Origin: Paraburkholderia dioscoreae
GTDB lineage: Bacteria > Pseudomonadota > Gammaproteobacteria > Burkholderiales > Burkholderiaceae
DNA length: 64,000 nt
Direction of reading: 5' to 3'
Assembly (NCBI RefSeq): GCF_902459535.1
Contig: NZ_LR699553.1
Coordinates: forward strand, 3,162,001-3,226,000
Shown: in pieces, positions 44,053 through 52,593 of the stretch
Numbering within the stretch: position 1 is the stretch's first letter
Layout of the letters: the number at the start of each line of letters is the position of its first letter
Notes under the pieces: model-generated
Database searches by the model: none
What the model was told of the DNA's origin: nothing
What the model saw: only the letters and a program-made list of their open reading frames with translations
Made by a program: the position numbers and the translations under genes

Positions 44053-45084
44053 TCAAGCCGCGCACAACTCCCGCACCTCGGCGGCGAACCGTTCGACCGT
44101 TTCCGGCTGCGTATCCCACGCGCACATCAGCCGGCACCCGCCCGCGCCGATGAATTCGTAGAACTTCCAGCCGCGCGCACGCATTGCCTTGGCGGCTTGC
44201 GCGGGCAATTGCGCAAAGACCGCGTTCGATTCTCTGGGAAACATGATGCTCACGCCCGGAATTTCCTGCAACCGCGTTTGCAGCAATTGCGCCATTGCAT
44301 TCGCGTGACGCGCGTTGCGCAGCCAGACGTCGTTATCGAGCAGACCGAGCCAGGGGGCGGAAATGAAGCGCATCTTCGAGGCCAGCTGGCCGGCCTGTTT
44401 CAGGCGATAGGCGAAATCGGCGGCGAGCGCGCGGTCGAAGAACACCACCGCTTCACCGACCGGCAAACCGTTCTTGGTGCCGCCGAAACACAGCACGTCC
44501 ACGCCCGCGCGCCACGTGATCTCCGACGGATGCACGTCGAGCGCGGCGACCGCGTTGGCGAAACGCGCGCCGTCCATATGCACTTTCAGGTGACGCCGCT
44601 TGGCGATCGCCGCGATCGCGCGCACTTCCTCGACGCTGTAGACAGTGCCGACTTCCGTCGACTGTGTCAGCGTGACGACTTTCGGCTTCGGGTAATGGAT
44701 GTCGGCGCGGCGTGTGACGACTGCTTCGATCGCATCCGGCGAGAGTTTGCCGCCGACGCCCGGCGCCGTCAGCAGCTTCGAGCCGCCCGAGAAGAATTCG
44801 GGTCCGCCGCATTCGTCGGTTTCGATGTGTGCGAGATCGTGGCAGATCACCGAGTGATACGACTGGCACAGCGACGCGAGCGCCAGCGAGTTGGCGGCCG
44901 TGCCGTTGAATACGAAGAACACTTCGCAGTCGGTCTGGAACAGCTCGCGTAGACGGTCGCATACCTGGTTGGTCCAGGAGTCGTCGCCGTAGGCCGGCTC
45001 GTGGCCGCTGTTGTTGGCGGCGATCAGCGCCTCGAGCGCTTCGGGACAGATGCCGGCGTAGTTGTCGGACGCGAAATGTTGCAT
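44053..45084 (-). CDS. ltaE: Low-specificity L-threonine aldolase (PLP enzyme)
   Basis: 343 residues, fold-type I aminotransferase-like. It cleaves threonine and allo-threonine to glycine and acetaldehyde. Family motifs: FASDNYAGICPEALEALIAAN at the start, GTAANSLALAS, HMDGARFANAVAAL, which holds the PLP-binding aspartate, and FGGTKNGLPVGEAV, where the lysine forms the Schiff base. The ATG at 45084 begins MQHFASDNYAG as expected. Followed by the Nudix gene, with a short tandem repeat just after the stop. Confidence 0.93.
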   Translation of the reverse strand: MQHFASDNYAGICPEALEALIAANNSGHEPAYGDDSWTNQVCDRLRELFQTDCEVFFVFNGTAANSLALASLCQSYHSVICHDLAHIETDECGGPEFFSGGSKLLTAPGVGGKLSPDAIEAVVTRRADIHYPKPKVVTLTQSTEVGTVYSVEEVRAIAAIAKRRHLKVHMDGARFANAVAALDVHPSEITWRAGVDVLCFGGTKNGLPVGEAVVFFDRALAADFAYRLKQAGQLASKMRFISAPWLGLLDNDVWLRNARHANAMAQLLQTRLQEIPGVSIMFPRESNAVFAQLPAQAAKAMRARGWKFYEFIGAGGCRLMCAWDTQPETVERFAAEVRELCAA

Positions 45085-45215
45085 GGCTGGCGGCGCGCCC
45101 GGCGACAGGCGCGCTGAGATGACGGGAAAGCGGTCATTTTAGTGCGCCCTTCGGTTATTTGTTTTTCGGGGGCGGGCCGCCGGTGGCGATCGCGTCGATG
45201 TGCGTTCGGTCTGCG

Positions 45216-46661
45216 TCAGTCGCAGCCGCAATCGGACATGCGGCCACGGCCAACCGGCAGGCGCGCGACGATGGCGAGCCCCGCCGCGCCCGCCAGCAAT
45301 GCGGCCGCCGCCAGCCACAGCGCCGGCGAAAACGATCCGCTCTGCGCGGCGATCGGCGCGGCGACCAGCGGGCCGGCGATCTGTCCGACGCCATAGGCCG
45401 CCGTCGCATAACCCATCAGCGCAGCCGCGTTGTCGCCGCGCAGACGCCTCGCCTCGCGCATCGCGAACAGGGTGATCGCGGTGAACGGCAGACCGATCAG
45501 GATGCTGCCGAGTGAGAAGCCGCCCGCCGTCGGCCAGACGATACCGAGGGCGATGCCGGCCGCCTGCAGCACATAGCAGCCGGCGAGCAGTGCACGGTTG
45601 TCCCAATGCGCCGGCAAACGCGCCGCCAGCAGTGCGCCGACGATCAGCGCCGCGCCGAACATCGGCCAGAACAGGTCGGGCCAGGATGAGCCGGGCAACG
45701 CATGACGCGCGATCACCGGCAGGAAAGTGGCAGTGATGATGTAGCCGAAACCGGGGATGCCGTAGAGGAGGACGAGCCAGAAGGCGTCGGCGGGGTGGGT
45801 GGCGGCGGGGGCGGGGGTTGTGGCGGCGCTGGTCGTGGCGGGGGCGTGGGTCGTGCCGGCGCTGGTCGTGCCGGCGGCGGAGGTCGTGCCGACTCTGCTA
45901 GTGCCGGCACTGGTCGTGGCGGAGTGGGCTGTGACGGCGCGGGCCGTGGCGGCACTCTTGATGCCCGCTCCCTTGATGACAGCTGGCTTATCGGCGTCGT
46001 CCCTGGTGGCGGCCGGCGCGGTATTGGAGCCCGCCACGCGAGCACCCGACCCATTTCCGCGACCACTAAACACCGGCCAAACCGCAATCGACAGAACAGC
46101 GCCAACGAGCCCAAAACCGAGCCATCCCATCGCGGGCCCGTACCCATCCGCCACCGTGACCAGCAGGCCCGTTCCGACGATACCCGCGCCCGGCCCCGTA
46201 TAGATCACCCCGCTCCACTCAGGCGCGCCGAGTTCGGCGAGCCGCCGCAAGCCCCACTGCGATGCGAAAACGAACGTCATCGCACTGACCGCCCCGGCGA
46301 GGAAGCGCACGGCGGCCCACACCCAGAACTGCCCCGTCACGCCCATTGCCAGCGTCAGCAGCACTGTCGCGGCGAGCCCCACGCGCACCATGCGCGCCGG
46401 TTCGATCCGCAGCGCCGCACAGGCGACCGCGCCGACGAAATAACCGGCGTAATTGAACGACGCGAGCCAGCCGCCATGCTGAATGTCGATCTGCGGCTGG
46501 CCGAATGCGCTGCCATGAAGCATCAGCGGCAGGAGCGGCGTGAACGCAAATCGGCCGATGCCGAGCGCGACCGCCAGCGTGACCATGCAGGCAAGCGCGG
46601 CGCGGCGGGCGGCGTGGCGTCCCGCAAGGCTGCCGTGGGCGAGGGAGGCTGATTGATTCAT
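45216..46661 (-). CDS. YbfB/YjiJ-family MFS transporter with low-complexity loop
   Basis: 481 residues, about twelve membrane helices in two sets of six. GIGRFAFTPLLPLML near residue 34 and GGWLASFNYAGYFVGA near 63 are YbfB/YjiJ hallmarks. The central cytoplasmic loop is enlarged to about 90 residues (199-291), and its second half is a Thr/Ser/Ala/Gly tract with repeats such as TTSAGT. The family's substrates are mostly unknown. It is divergent from a LysR-type gene 114 bases away, which likely controls it. The C-terminus ends GRMSDCGCD, unusually cysteine-rich. Confidence 0.9.
   Translation of the reverse strand: MNQSASLAHGSLAGRHAARRAALACMVTLAVALGIGRFAFTPLLPLMLHGSAFGQPQIDIQHGGWLASFNYAGYFVGAVACAALRIEPARMVRVGLAATVLLTLAMGVTGQFWVWAAVRFLAGAVSAMTFVFASQWGLRRLAELGAPEWSGVIYTGPGAGIVGTGLLVTVADGYGPAMGWLGFGLVGAVLSIAVWPVFSGRGNGSGARVAGSNTAPAATRDDADKPAVIKGAGIKSAATARAVTAHSATTSAGTSRVGTTSAAGTTSAGTTHAPATTSAATTPAPAATHPADAFWLVLLYGIPGFGYIITATFLPVIARHALPGSSWPDLFWPMFGAALIVGALLAARLPAHWDNRALLAGCYVLQAAGIALGIVWPTAGGFSLGSILIGLPFTAITLFAMREARRLRGDNAAALMGYATAAYGVGQIAGPLVAAPIAAQSGSFSPALWLAAAALLAGAAGLAIVARLPVGRGRMSDCGCD
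45789..45953. repeat. Degenerate 15/18-base repeats inside the MFS transporter gene
   Basis: Units ending in GTGCC or GTGGC with internal GGTCGT recur about eight to ten times and encode the Thr/Ser/Ala/Gly tract of the central loop (residues 237-291). In-frame unit lengths mean that gain or loss of units keeps the gene open. Confidence 0.65.
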
Positions 46662-46775
46662 GAGCAGGCGACGATGGATTCAGTCAACGAGTGGGATGGC
46701 TGAATTCATGGTAACGTGACCTTTCAATCACGAAAAATGAATAATTCGGATACCATCCATCGCCAGGAGAGAATC
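46662..46775. promoter_or_regulatory. Divergent promoter region, MFS transporter / LysR regulator
   Basis: Candidate LysR sites: ATTCAG-N16-CTGAAT (46678-46705) and an imperfect palindrome GGTAACGTGACC (46710-46721). Position fits; which one binds the regulator is unknown. No clear -35/-10 pair identified. Confidence 0.35.
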
Positions 46776-47693
46776 ATGGATCTGGCCGCCCTGACCATTT
46801 TTCGCGCGGTCGTGCGGGAAAACGGCGTGACGCGCGCTGCTGCCAAGCTCAATCGCGTGCAATCGAACGTCACCACGCGCATCAAGCAACTCGAAGAGCA
46901 ACTGGGCACCGACCTGTTCATCCGCGACGGCCGCCGTCTCGTGCTGACGCCCGCCGGCGAGACGCTGCTGCCCTACGCCGAGCGCCTGCTCGCGCTCGCG
47001 GATGAAGCGCGTCATGCGGTACGCGAGGATCGCCCGAACGGGCGCCTGCGTTTGGGCACGATGGAAAGCGTCGCGGCAACGCGTCTTCCTGCGCTGCTCG
47101 CGCGCTATCACCAGCAGTGGCCCGCAGTCGCGCTGGAACTGGAGACCGGCACGACCGGCAAGCTGATCGAGCGGGTGCGCGAATTCGAAGTGGATGCCGC
47201 GTTGGTGGCGACGCCGTTGGACCCCGCAGCGCTCGGCGAATTATTCGAATGGGTGCCGGTGTTCACGGAGGAACTGGTAATGCTGACGCCTCGCGGGCAC
47301 CGGCCGATTCACGACGTTCAGGACATTGCGCTGTCGACGCTGATCGCGTTCGAGCGCGGCTGCGCTTACCGGGCTTATATCGAGAAGTGGTATCTGGAGC
47401 ACGGCGTGAGGCCGGCGCGAGTGCTGGAGCTGGGCTCCTATCATGCGATCGTGGCTTGCGTGGCCGCTGGTGCGGGCGTGGCGGTGGCGCCACGATCAGT
47501 GCTGGATCTGCAGGCCGACGCCAGCAATATCGCGGTGCATGAACTGCCCGATATCGGAATGGTCGAGACGCTGCTCGTCTGGCGGCGCGGGCATTTTTCG
47601 TCCGCACTGAATGCGCTCAAGCAGGCGATGGTGGCACCGGAAAATGCCGCGAATTTGCCCGAACTCGCCGCTGCGGCGGAAGGGTCTTCCTGA
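46776..47693 (+). CDS. LysR-family transcriptional regulator
   Basis: 305 residues. N-terminal winged HTH (AALTIFRAVVRENGVTRAAAKLNRVQSNVTTRIKQLEEQLG, about 4-45) followed by the co-inducer binding domain (about 88-290; GRLRLGTMESVAATRLPALLARYHQ). ATG at 46776 has CAGGAGAGAATC before it; the frame opens earlier at 46716 but without a ribosome site. By position it should regulate the divergent YbfB-type transporter and itself. Convergent with alaS. Confidence 0.94.
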   Translation: MDLAALTIFRAVVRENGVTRAAAKLNRVQSNVTTRIKQLEEQLGTDLFIRDGRRLVLTPAGETLLPYAERLLALADEARHAVREDRPNGRLRLGTMESVAATRLPALLARYHQQWPAVALELETGTTGKLIERVREFEVDAALVATPLDPAALGELFEWVPVFTEELVMLTPRGHRPIHDVQDIALSTLIAFERGCAYRAYIEKWYLEHGVRPARVLELGSYHAIVACVAAGAGVAVAPRSVLDLQADASNIAVHELPDIGMVETLLVWRRGHFSSALNALKQAMVAPENAANLPELAAAAEGSS

Positions 47694-47703
47694 TCTGAAC
47701 TCA

Positions 47704-47744
47704 GGCCACGCGGCGCGCCCACACTGCCGGCGCCCCGCGTGGCC
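47704..47744. terminator. Bidirectional hairpin between convergent lysR-type gene and alaS
   Basis: Perfect 10-base arms GGCCACGCGG and CCGCGTGGCC around a 21-base loop that itself contains GC-rich pairing (GGCGCGCC / GGCGCC). It sits 10 bases after the regulator stop and 15 before the alaS end. No T-run. Confidence 0.55.
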
Positions 47745-47758
47745 CGATCATGCCCGAA

Positions 47759-50383
47759 TCAAAGCTGGCTTTCGACCCAGCCCTTGACGCCGGCCAGTGC
47801 CGCCGGCAGATTCGCCGGCTCGGTGCCGCCAGCCTGCGCCATATCCGGACGGCCACCGCCCTTGCCGCCGACTTGCTGCGCCACGAAGTTGACCAGTTCG
47901 CCCGCCTTGACCTTCTTGCTTGCGTCTGCCGTGACGCCGGCAATCAGGCTCACCTTGCCGCCTTCGACCGACGCCAGCACGATCGCCGCGCTCTTGAGCT
48001 TGTCCTTCAGCTTGTCGACGGTTTCGCGCAGCGTCTTGACGTCCGCGCCTTCGAGCGTAGCCGCCAGCACGTGCACGCCGCCGACTTCGATCGCCTGACC
48101 AGCCAGTTCGTCGCCCTGGCTCGACGCCATTTTCGACTTCAGCGCGCTCAGTTCCTTTTCGAGCGACTTCACCTGGTCCTGCACCTGCACGATGCGCTGC
48201 GTCAGCTCCGACGGCTGCGCCTTCAACACAGCGGCAGCCGCGTTGATGCGCGCGTCGAGGTCCTGCACGAAGCGCACGGCGTTGTCGCCCGTAATCGCTT
48301 CCACGCGACGGATGCCCGCCGCCACGCCGCCTTCCATCACGATCTTGAAGAGGCCGATGTCGCCGGTGCGATGCACGTGCGTACCGCCGCACAATTCACG
48401 CGAGAAGCCCAGGTCGAGCACGCGGACTTCGTCGCCGTACTTCTCGCCGAACAACGCCATTGCGCCGCCCTTCACTGCCTCGTCGAACGACATGACGCGC
48501 ACGATGCCCGGCGCGTTCGCCAGCACCTCGGCGTTGACGATTTCCTCGACACGGCGGATCTGCTCGTCTGTCAACGGCGCGTTGTGCGCAAAGTCGAAAC
48601 GGGTCTTGTCCGCGTCCACGAGCGATCCCTTCTGCTGCACGTGCGTGCCGAGTACTTCGCGCAACGCCTTGTGCATCAGGTGCGTGGCCGAGTGGTTGCG
48701 AGCCGTGCGGGCGCGGCGCACCGCGTCGATTTCCGCTTTGACGACGTCGCCCACTTTCAGCGTGCCCTGCTCGAGCGTACCGTGATGACCGACCACGTCG
48801 GCCTGCACCTTCAGCGTATCGCTCACCGCGAAGCGCACGCTCGCGTTGGCCAGCACGCCCTGGTCGCCGACCTGGCCGCCCGACTCCGCGTAGAACGGCG
48901 TGTGGTCCAGCACGACGACAGCCTGTTGCCCCTGGCTTGCCTGCTGCACCGACGCGCCATCCACATACAACGCGATCACCTTCGCGTCGTCGAAGACGAC
49001 TTCGTCGTAACCGTGGAACGTGGTCTTCTCGCCCGAATATTCGAGTCCTTGCGCCATCTTGAACTTGCCTGCCGCGCGAGCCTGTTCGCGCTGACGCGTC
49101 ATGGCTTCGTCGAAGGCGGCTTCGTCGACCGTCACTTCGCGCTCGCGGCACACGTCTGCCGTCAGGTCCAGCGGGAAGCCATACGTGTCGTGCAGCTTGA
49201 ATGCGAGTTCGCCGTCGAGCGTCTTGCCGCTCCCGGCTTCGAGCTCTGCGAGCGCGCCTTCGAGAATCGACATGCCGTGTTCGATGGTTTCAAAGAAGCG
49301 CTCTTCTTCCTGACGCAGCACGTCGGTCACGCGCTGTTCGGCGTCCTTCAGTTCCGGATACGCTGCGCCCATTTGCGCGACGAGGTCGGCCACCATGCGG
49401 TGGAAGAACGAACCCTTCTTGCCCAGCTTGTAGCCGTGACGGATCGCGCGGCGCACGATCCGGCGCAGCACGTAGCCGCGGCCTTCGTTACCCGGAATCA
49501 CACCGTCGACGATCAGGAACGAGCACGCGCGAATGTGGTCGGCAATCACCTTCAGCGAGTTGTTGGTCAGGTCGCTCACGCCGGTTTCACGTGCGGCGGC
49601 CTTGATGAGCGCCTGGAACAGGTCGATCTCGTAGTTGCTGTGCACGTGCTGCAGAACCGCGGCGATACGCTCCAGACCCATGCCAGTGTCGACGCACTGC
49701 TTGGGCAGCGGCGTCATGTTGCCTTGCGCGTCGCGATTGAACTGCATGAACACGAGATTCCAGATCTCGATGTAGCGGTCGCCGTCTTCTTCAGGAGACC
49801 CCGGAGGCCCGCCCCACACGTCCGGGCCGTGGTCGTAGAAAATTTCCGAGCACGGGCCGCACGGGCCGGTGTCGGCCATCTGCCAGAAGTTGTCCGATGC
49901 GTAGCGCGCGCCCTTGTTGTCGCCGATGCGGATGATGCGCTCGACCGGCACGCCCACTTCTTTCGCCCAGATGTCGTGCGCTTCGTCGTCTTCGTGATAG
50001 ACGGTGACCCACAGCTTGTCTTTCGGCAGCTGGTACACGCCCGTCAGCAGTTCCCACGCGTAGTGGATCGCGTCGCGCTTGAAGTAGTCGCCGAACGAGA
50101 AGTTGCCCAGCATTTCGAAGAACGTGTGGTGACGCGCGGTGTAGCCGACGTTTTCCAGATCGTTGTGCTTGCCGCCGGCGCGCACGCTGCGCTGCGCGGT
50201 CGTGGCGCGCGAATACGGGCGCGACTCCGCGCCGAGGAACACATCTTTGAACTGCACCATTCCCGAATTGGTGAAGAGCAGGGTCGGGTCGTTGCCGGGC
50301 ACAAGGCTCGACGAGCGAACGATCGTATGGCCCTTCGATTCGAAGAACTTGAGGAATTTCTCGCGGATTTCGGCGGCTTTCAT
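47759..50383 (-). CDS. alaS: Alanyl-tRNA synthetase
   Basis: 874 residues, full length. It charges tRNA-Ala. The class II catalytic core opens with IREKFLKFFESKGHTIVRSSSLVP and LLFTNSGMVQFKDVFLG. The editing domain has HSATHLMHKALRE (HxxxH zinc site) and the distal CGGTHVHRTGDIGLFKI. The C-terminal DHHA1/C-Ala part contains AQQVGGKGGGRPDMAQAGG. All are standard. ATG 50383 begins MKAAEIREKF as in other AlaS. Alone on this strand; divergent from the CoA-transferase gene. Confidence 0.97.
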   Translation of the reverse strand: MKAAEIREKFLKFFESKGHTIVRSSSLVPGNDPTLLFTNSGMVQFKDVFLGAESRPYSRATTAQRSVRAGGKHNDLENVGYTARHHTFFEMLGNFSFGDYFKRDAIHYAWELLTGVYQLPKDKLWVTVYHEDDEAHDIWAKEVGVPVERIIRIGDNKGARYASDNFWQMADTGPCGPCSEIFYDHGPDVWGGPPGSPEEDGDRYIEIWNLVFMQFNRDAQGNMTPLPKQCVDTGMGLERIAAVLQHVHSNYEIDLFQALIKAAARETGVSDLTNNSLKVIADHIRACSFLIVDGVIPGNEGRGYVLRRIVRRAIRHGYKLGKKGSFFHRMVADLVAQMGAAYPELKDAEQRVTDVLRQEEERFFETIEHGMSILEGALAELEAGSGKTLDGELAFKLHDTYGFPLDLTADVCREREVTVDEAAFDEAMTRQREQARAAGKFKMAQGLEYSGEKTTFHGYDEVVFDDAKVIALYVDGASVQQASQGQQAVVVLDHTPFYAESGGQVGDQGVLANASVRFAVSDTLKVQADVVGHHGTLEQGTLKVGDVVKAEIDAVRRARTARNHSATHLMHKALREVLGTHVQQKGSLVDADKTRFDFAHNAPLTDEQIRRVEEIVNAEVLANAPGIVRVMSFDEAVKGGAMALFGEKYGDEVRVLDLGFSRELCGGTHVHRTGDIGLFKIVMEGGVAAGIRRVEAITGDNAVRFVQDLDARINAAAAVLKAQPSELTQRIVQVQDQVKSLEKELSALKSKMASSQGDELAGQAIEVGGVHVLAATLEGADVKTLRETVDKLKDKLKSAAIVLASVEGGKVSLIAGVTADASKKVKAGELVNFVAQQVGGKGGGRPDMAQAGGTEPANLPAALAGVKGWVESQL

Positions 50384-50678
50384 AGCGTGCGGGGGACGGG
50401 TTTGCCAGTTCCCTGGCTGTTACCGGCGGCATCGTGGGATGCGCCAACTGTTTGTTTCTTAAACGACTGATTATACGGGATCGGCGCCCGTGCGCGGCAG
50501 CGCGCCCTGCATGGCTGGCCGTTCGGCCAGGTTTAGCCGGGCCGCGCCGTTGATTCCGTAGAGCGTTGTTTGTCCTATGTCGTTCGGCTGACTGCGCCCG
50601 CGTGCCGGAATCGCTTAAGATTGCCCCCATTCGCGGCGTCTTGCGCGCCGCCTGGCTACCTAGGAGACATCTACGAAC

Positions 50679-51899
50679 ATGGGCGCTCTCAGTCATATCC
50701 GCGTGCTGGATCTCACACGCGTGCTCGCCGGCCCCTGGTGCGCGCAGACCCTCGCCGATTTCGGCGCCGACGTGATCAAGATAGAGCGCCCGGAAGTCGG
50801 CGACGACACCCGCCACTGGGGACCGCCGTACCTCAAGACGCCGGACGGCGCGGATACGCACGAGGCCGCGTACTACCTCGCGGCGAACCGCAACAAACGC
50901 TCGGTCACCGTGGACATCGCGTCGCCCGAAGGCCAGCGGATCATCCGCGAACTGGCCGCGCAGAGCGACGTGGTGCTGGAGAACTACAAGGTCGGCCAGT
51001 TGAAGAAGTACGGCCTCGACTACGCGTCGCTCAAGGAAGTGAAGCCCGACCTCATCTACTGCTCGGTAACCGGCTTCGGGCAGACCGGGCCGTATGCCCA
51101 ACGCGCCGGGTACGACTTCATCGTGCAAGGCATTGGCGGCTTCATGAGCATTACCGGCGAGCGCGACGGCCAGCCGGGCGGCGGCCCGCAGAAGGCCGGC
51201 GTGGCGATCGCCGACCTCATGACCGGCATGTATTCGACCATCGCCGTGCTCACCGCCCTCACGCACCGCGACCGCACGGGCGAAGGCCAATACATCGACA
51301 TGGCGCTGCTCGATGTGCAGGTGGCGATGCTGGCCAACATGAACTCGAACTACCTGGCGAGCGGTCAGCCTCCGGTGCGCTGGGGCAATGCGCATCCCAA
51401 CATCGTGCCGTACCAGACTTTCCAGACGAGCGACGGCTGGATCATCGTCGCGGTCGGCAACGACGGGCAGTTCCGCAAATTCGTCGAAGCGGGCGGCCGT
51501 CCGGAACTGGCAATCGACGAACGGTTCGCCACCAACCCGGCGCGCGTGCGGAATCGTGACATCCTCGTGCCGATTCTCGCGGACATGGTCCGCCTGCAGG
51601 GCAAGCAGCAATGGATCGCCGCGCTCGAAGCGGCAGGCGTGCCGTGCGGGCCGATCAACGATCTCGGCGAGGTGTTCGAGAACGAGCAGGTGGTGGCGCG
51701 CGGGTTGCAGGTCGATCTGCCGCATCCGTCGGGCGCCACCGTCAAGCTGGTGCGCAATCCGATCAGGATGAGCGGCACGCCGCCCGAAGCGCTGGCGCAT
51801 CCGCCCACGCTCGGAGAACACACTGCGAGTATCTTGCGCGACGTGCTCGGATACGACGAAGCGAAGATCGCGGCGTTGCGCGCGCAGTCGGTGATCTGA
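50679..51899 (+). CDS. Class III CoA-transferase (CaiB/BaiF family)
   Basis: 406 residues. The fold is the interlocked-ring formyl-CoA transferase type. Start MGALSHIRVLDLTRVLAGPWCAQTLADFGADVIKIE is characteristic, as are AANRNKRSVTVDIASPEGQ and RAGYDFIVQGIGGFMSITGE, where the aspartate after Tyr is the nucleophile that carries CoA. The C-terminal part has ALEAAGVPCGPINDLGEVFE. It moves CoA between carboxylic acids; the substrate pair is unknown. TAGGAGA lies upstream of the ATG. It stands alone, convergent with a small hydrolase gene. Confidence 0.93.
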   Translation: MGALSHIRVLDLTRVLAGPWCAQTLADFGADVIKIERPEVGDDTRHWGPPYLKTPDGADTHEAAYYLAANRNKRSVTVDIASPEGQRIIRELAAQSDVVLENYKVGQLKKYGLDYASLKEVKPDLIYCSVTGFGQTGPYAQRAGYDFIVQGIGGFMSITGERDGQPGGGPQKAGVAIADLMTGMYSTIAVLTALTHRDRTGEGQYIDMALLDVQVAMLANMNSNYLASGQPPVRWGNAHPNIVPYQTFQTSDGWIIVAVGNDGQFRKFVEAGGRPELAIDERFATNPARVRNRDILVPILADMVRLQGKQQWIAALEAAGVPCGPINDLGEVFENEQVVARGLQVDLPHPSGATVKLVRNPIRMSGTPPEALAHPPTLGEHTASILRDVLGYDEAKIAALRAQSVI

Positions 51900-51920
51900 G
51901 CGGGCCGGCGGCGCAGTTCA

Positions 51921-51944
51921 GGCCTTCGGGCCTTCGGGCCTTCA
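51921..51944. repeat. Three tandem GGCCTTCG-type units at a convergent gene junction
   Basis: GGCCTTCG twice and GGCCTTCA once, in the 42-base gap and touching the stop of the hydrolase gene. GGCC-TTCG-GGCC can fold into small hairpins, so it may act in termination. Confidence 0.5.
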
Positions 51945-52505
51945 GGCCGCCGCGCCGAACGACGCCAGCCACTTGCGCCCTTCGTCCCAATCGCCAAGGC
52001 CGCTGTCCGCATTGATATGGCCGCACGCGCCGATATCGATCCAGCGGCTGCCCCACGCATTCGCGCAGGTCCGTGAAAACGGCACGCCGCCGTAGGGGTC
52101 GTCGCTGCTGGCCACGACAATGGTCGGAAACGGCAGGCGCACGAGAGGCACAGGCGCGAAACCGCGCGCGTCCTGCGGGAAGTGGGCCCCGGCGGGATCG
52201 GGCGGAGCGACTAGCAAAGCGCCCGCCACCTTCGCAAGCTGCGCGGCGCTCGCGTACTGCGACGCCCAGAAGGCCACCGTCAGGCAGCCGAGACTATGCG
52301 CGGCGAACACCACGGGCGCAGCGGCGGCGGCTACGGCTTCATCGAGCGTGCGGCACCAGGCGTCGCGTTCGGGGTGATCCCAGTCCGGCATCTGCACGCG
52401 TTCGAATGACGGATTCAGCGCTTCCCAGCGCGTCTGCCAGTGGCCGGCGCCCGAATTCTGGTAGCCCGGCAACACCAGCGTTCTCAATCGTTCCTGTACG
52501 CTCAT
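51942..52505 (-). CDS. Small serine hydrolase of the RBBP9/YdeN family
   Basis: 187 residues, alpha/beta hydrolase. Opens with TLVLPGYQNSGAGHWQTRWEAL, typical for this family. Nucleophile serine in the elbow AHSLG (the first Gly replaced by Ala, as is common here), acid in SSDDPYGG and histidine in CGHINADSGLGDW. Natural substrate not known. ATG 52505 has GGGGAA before it; an upstream in-frame codon at 52580 has no such site. Tandem with ggt, about 85 bases apart. Confidence 0.9.
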   Translation of the reverse strand: MSVQERLRTLVLPGYQNSGAGHWQTRWEALNPSFERVQMPDWDHPERDAWCRTLDEAVAAAAAPVVFAAHSLGCLTVAFWASQYASAAQLAKVAGALLVAPPDPAGAHFPQDARGFAPVPLVRLPFPTIVVASSDDPYGGVPFSRTCANAWGSRWIDIGACGHINADSGLGDWDEGRKWLASFGAAA

Positions 52506-52593
52506 CGCGTTCCCCGTCGTTGGTCGTTGTTCGCAGTTTATTGTTTTCGACCGAGGTTTTGGCCTGCGGTTTTGGCCCACCCCGCCGGCCCCT

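Noticed and set aside
49791..51821. 676-codon open frame on the minus strand across alaS and the CoA-transferase gene
   Set aside because: It crosses two secure genes and the intergenic region; no ribosome site or recognisable domain.
51921..51944. Tandem GGCCTTCG units considered as a CRISPR or REP element
   Set aside because: Only three 8-base units without spacers; a simple local repeat.
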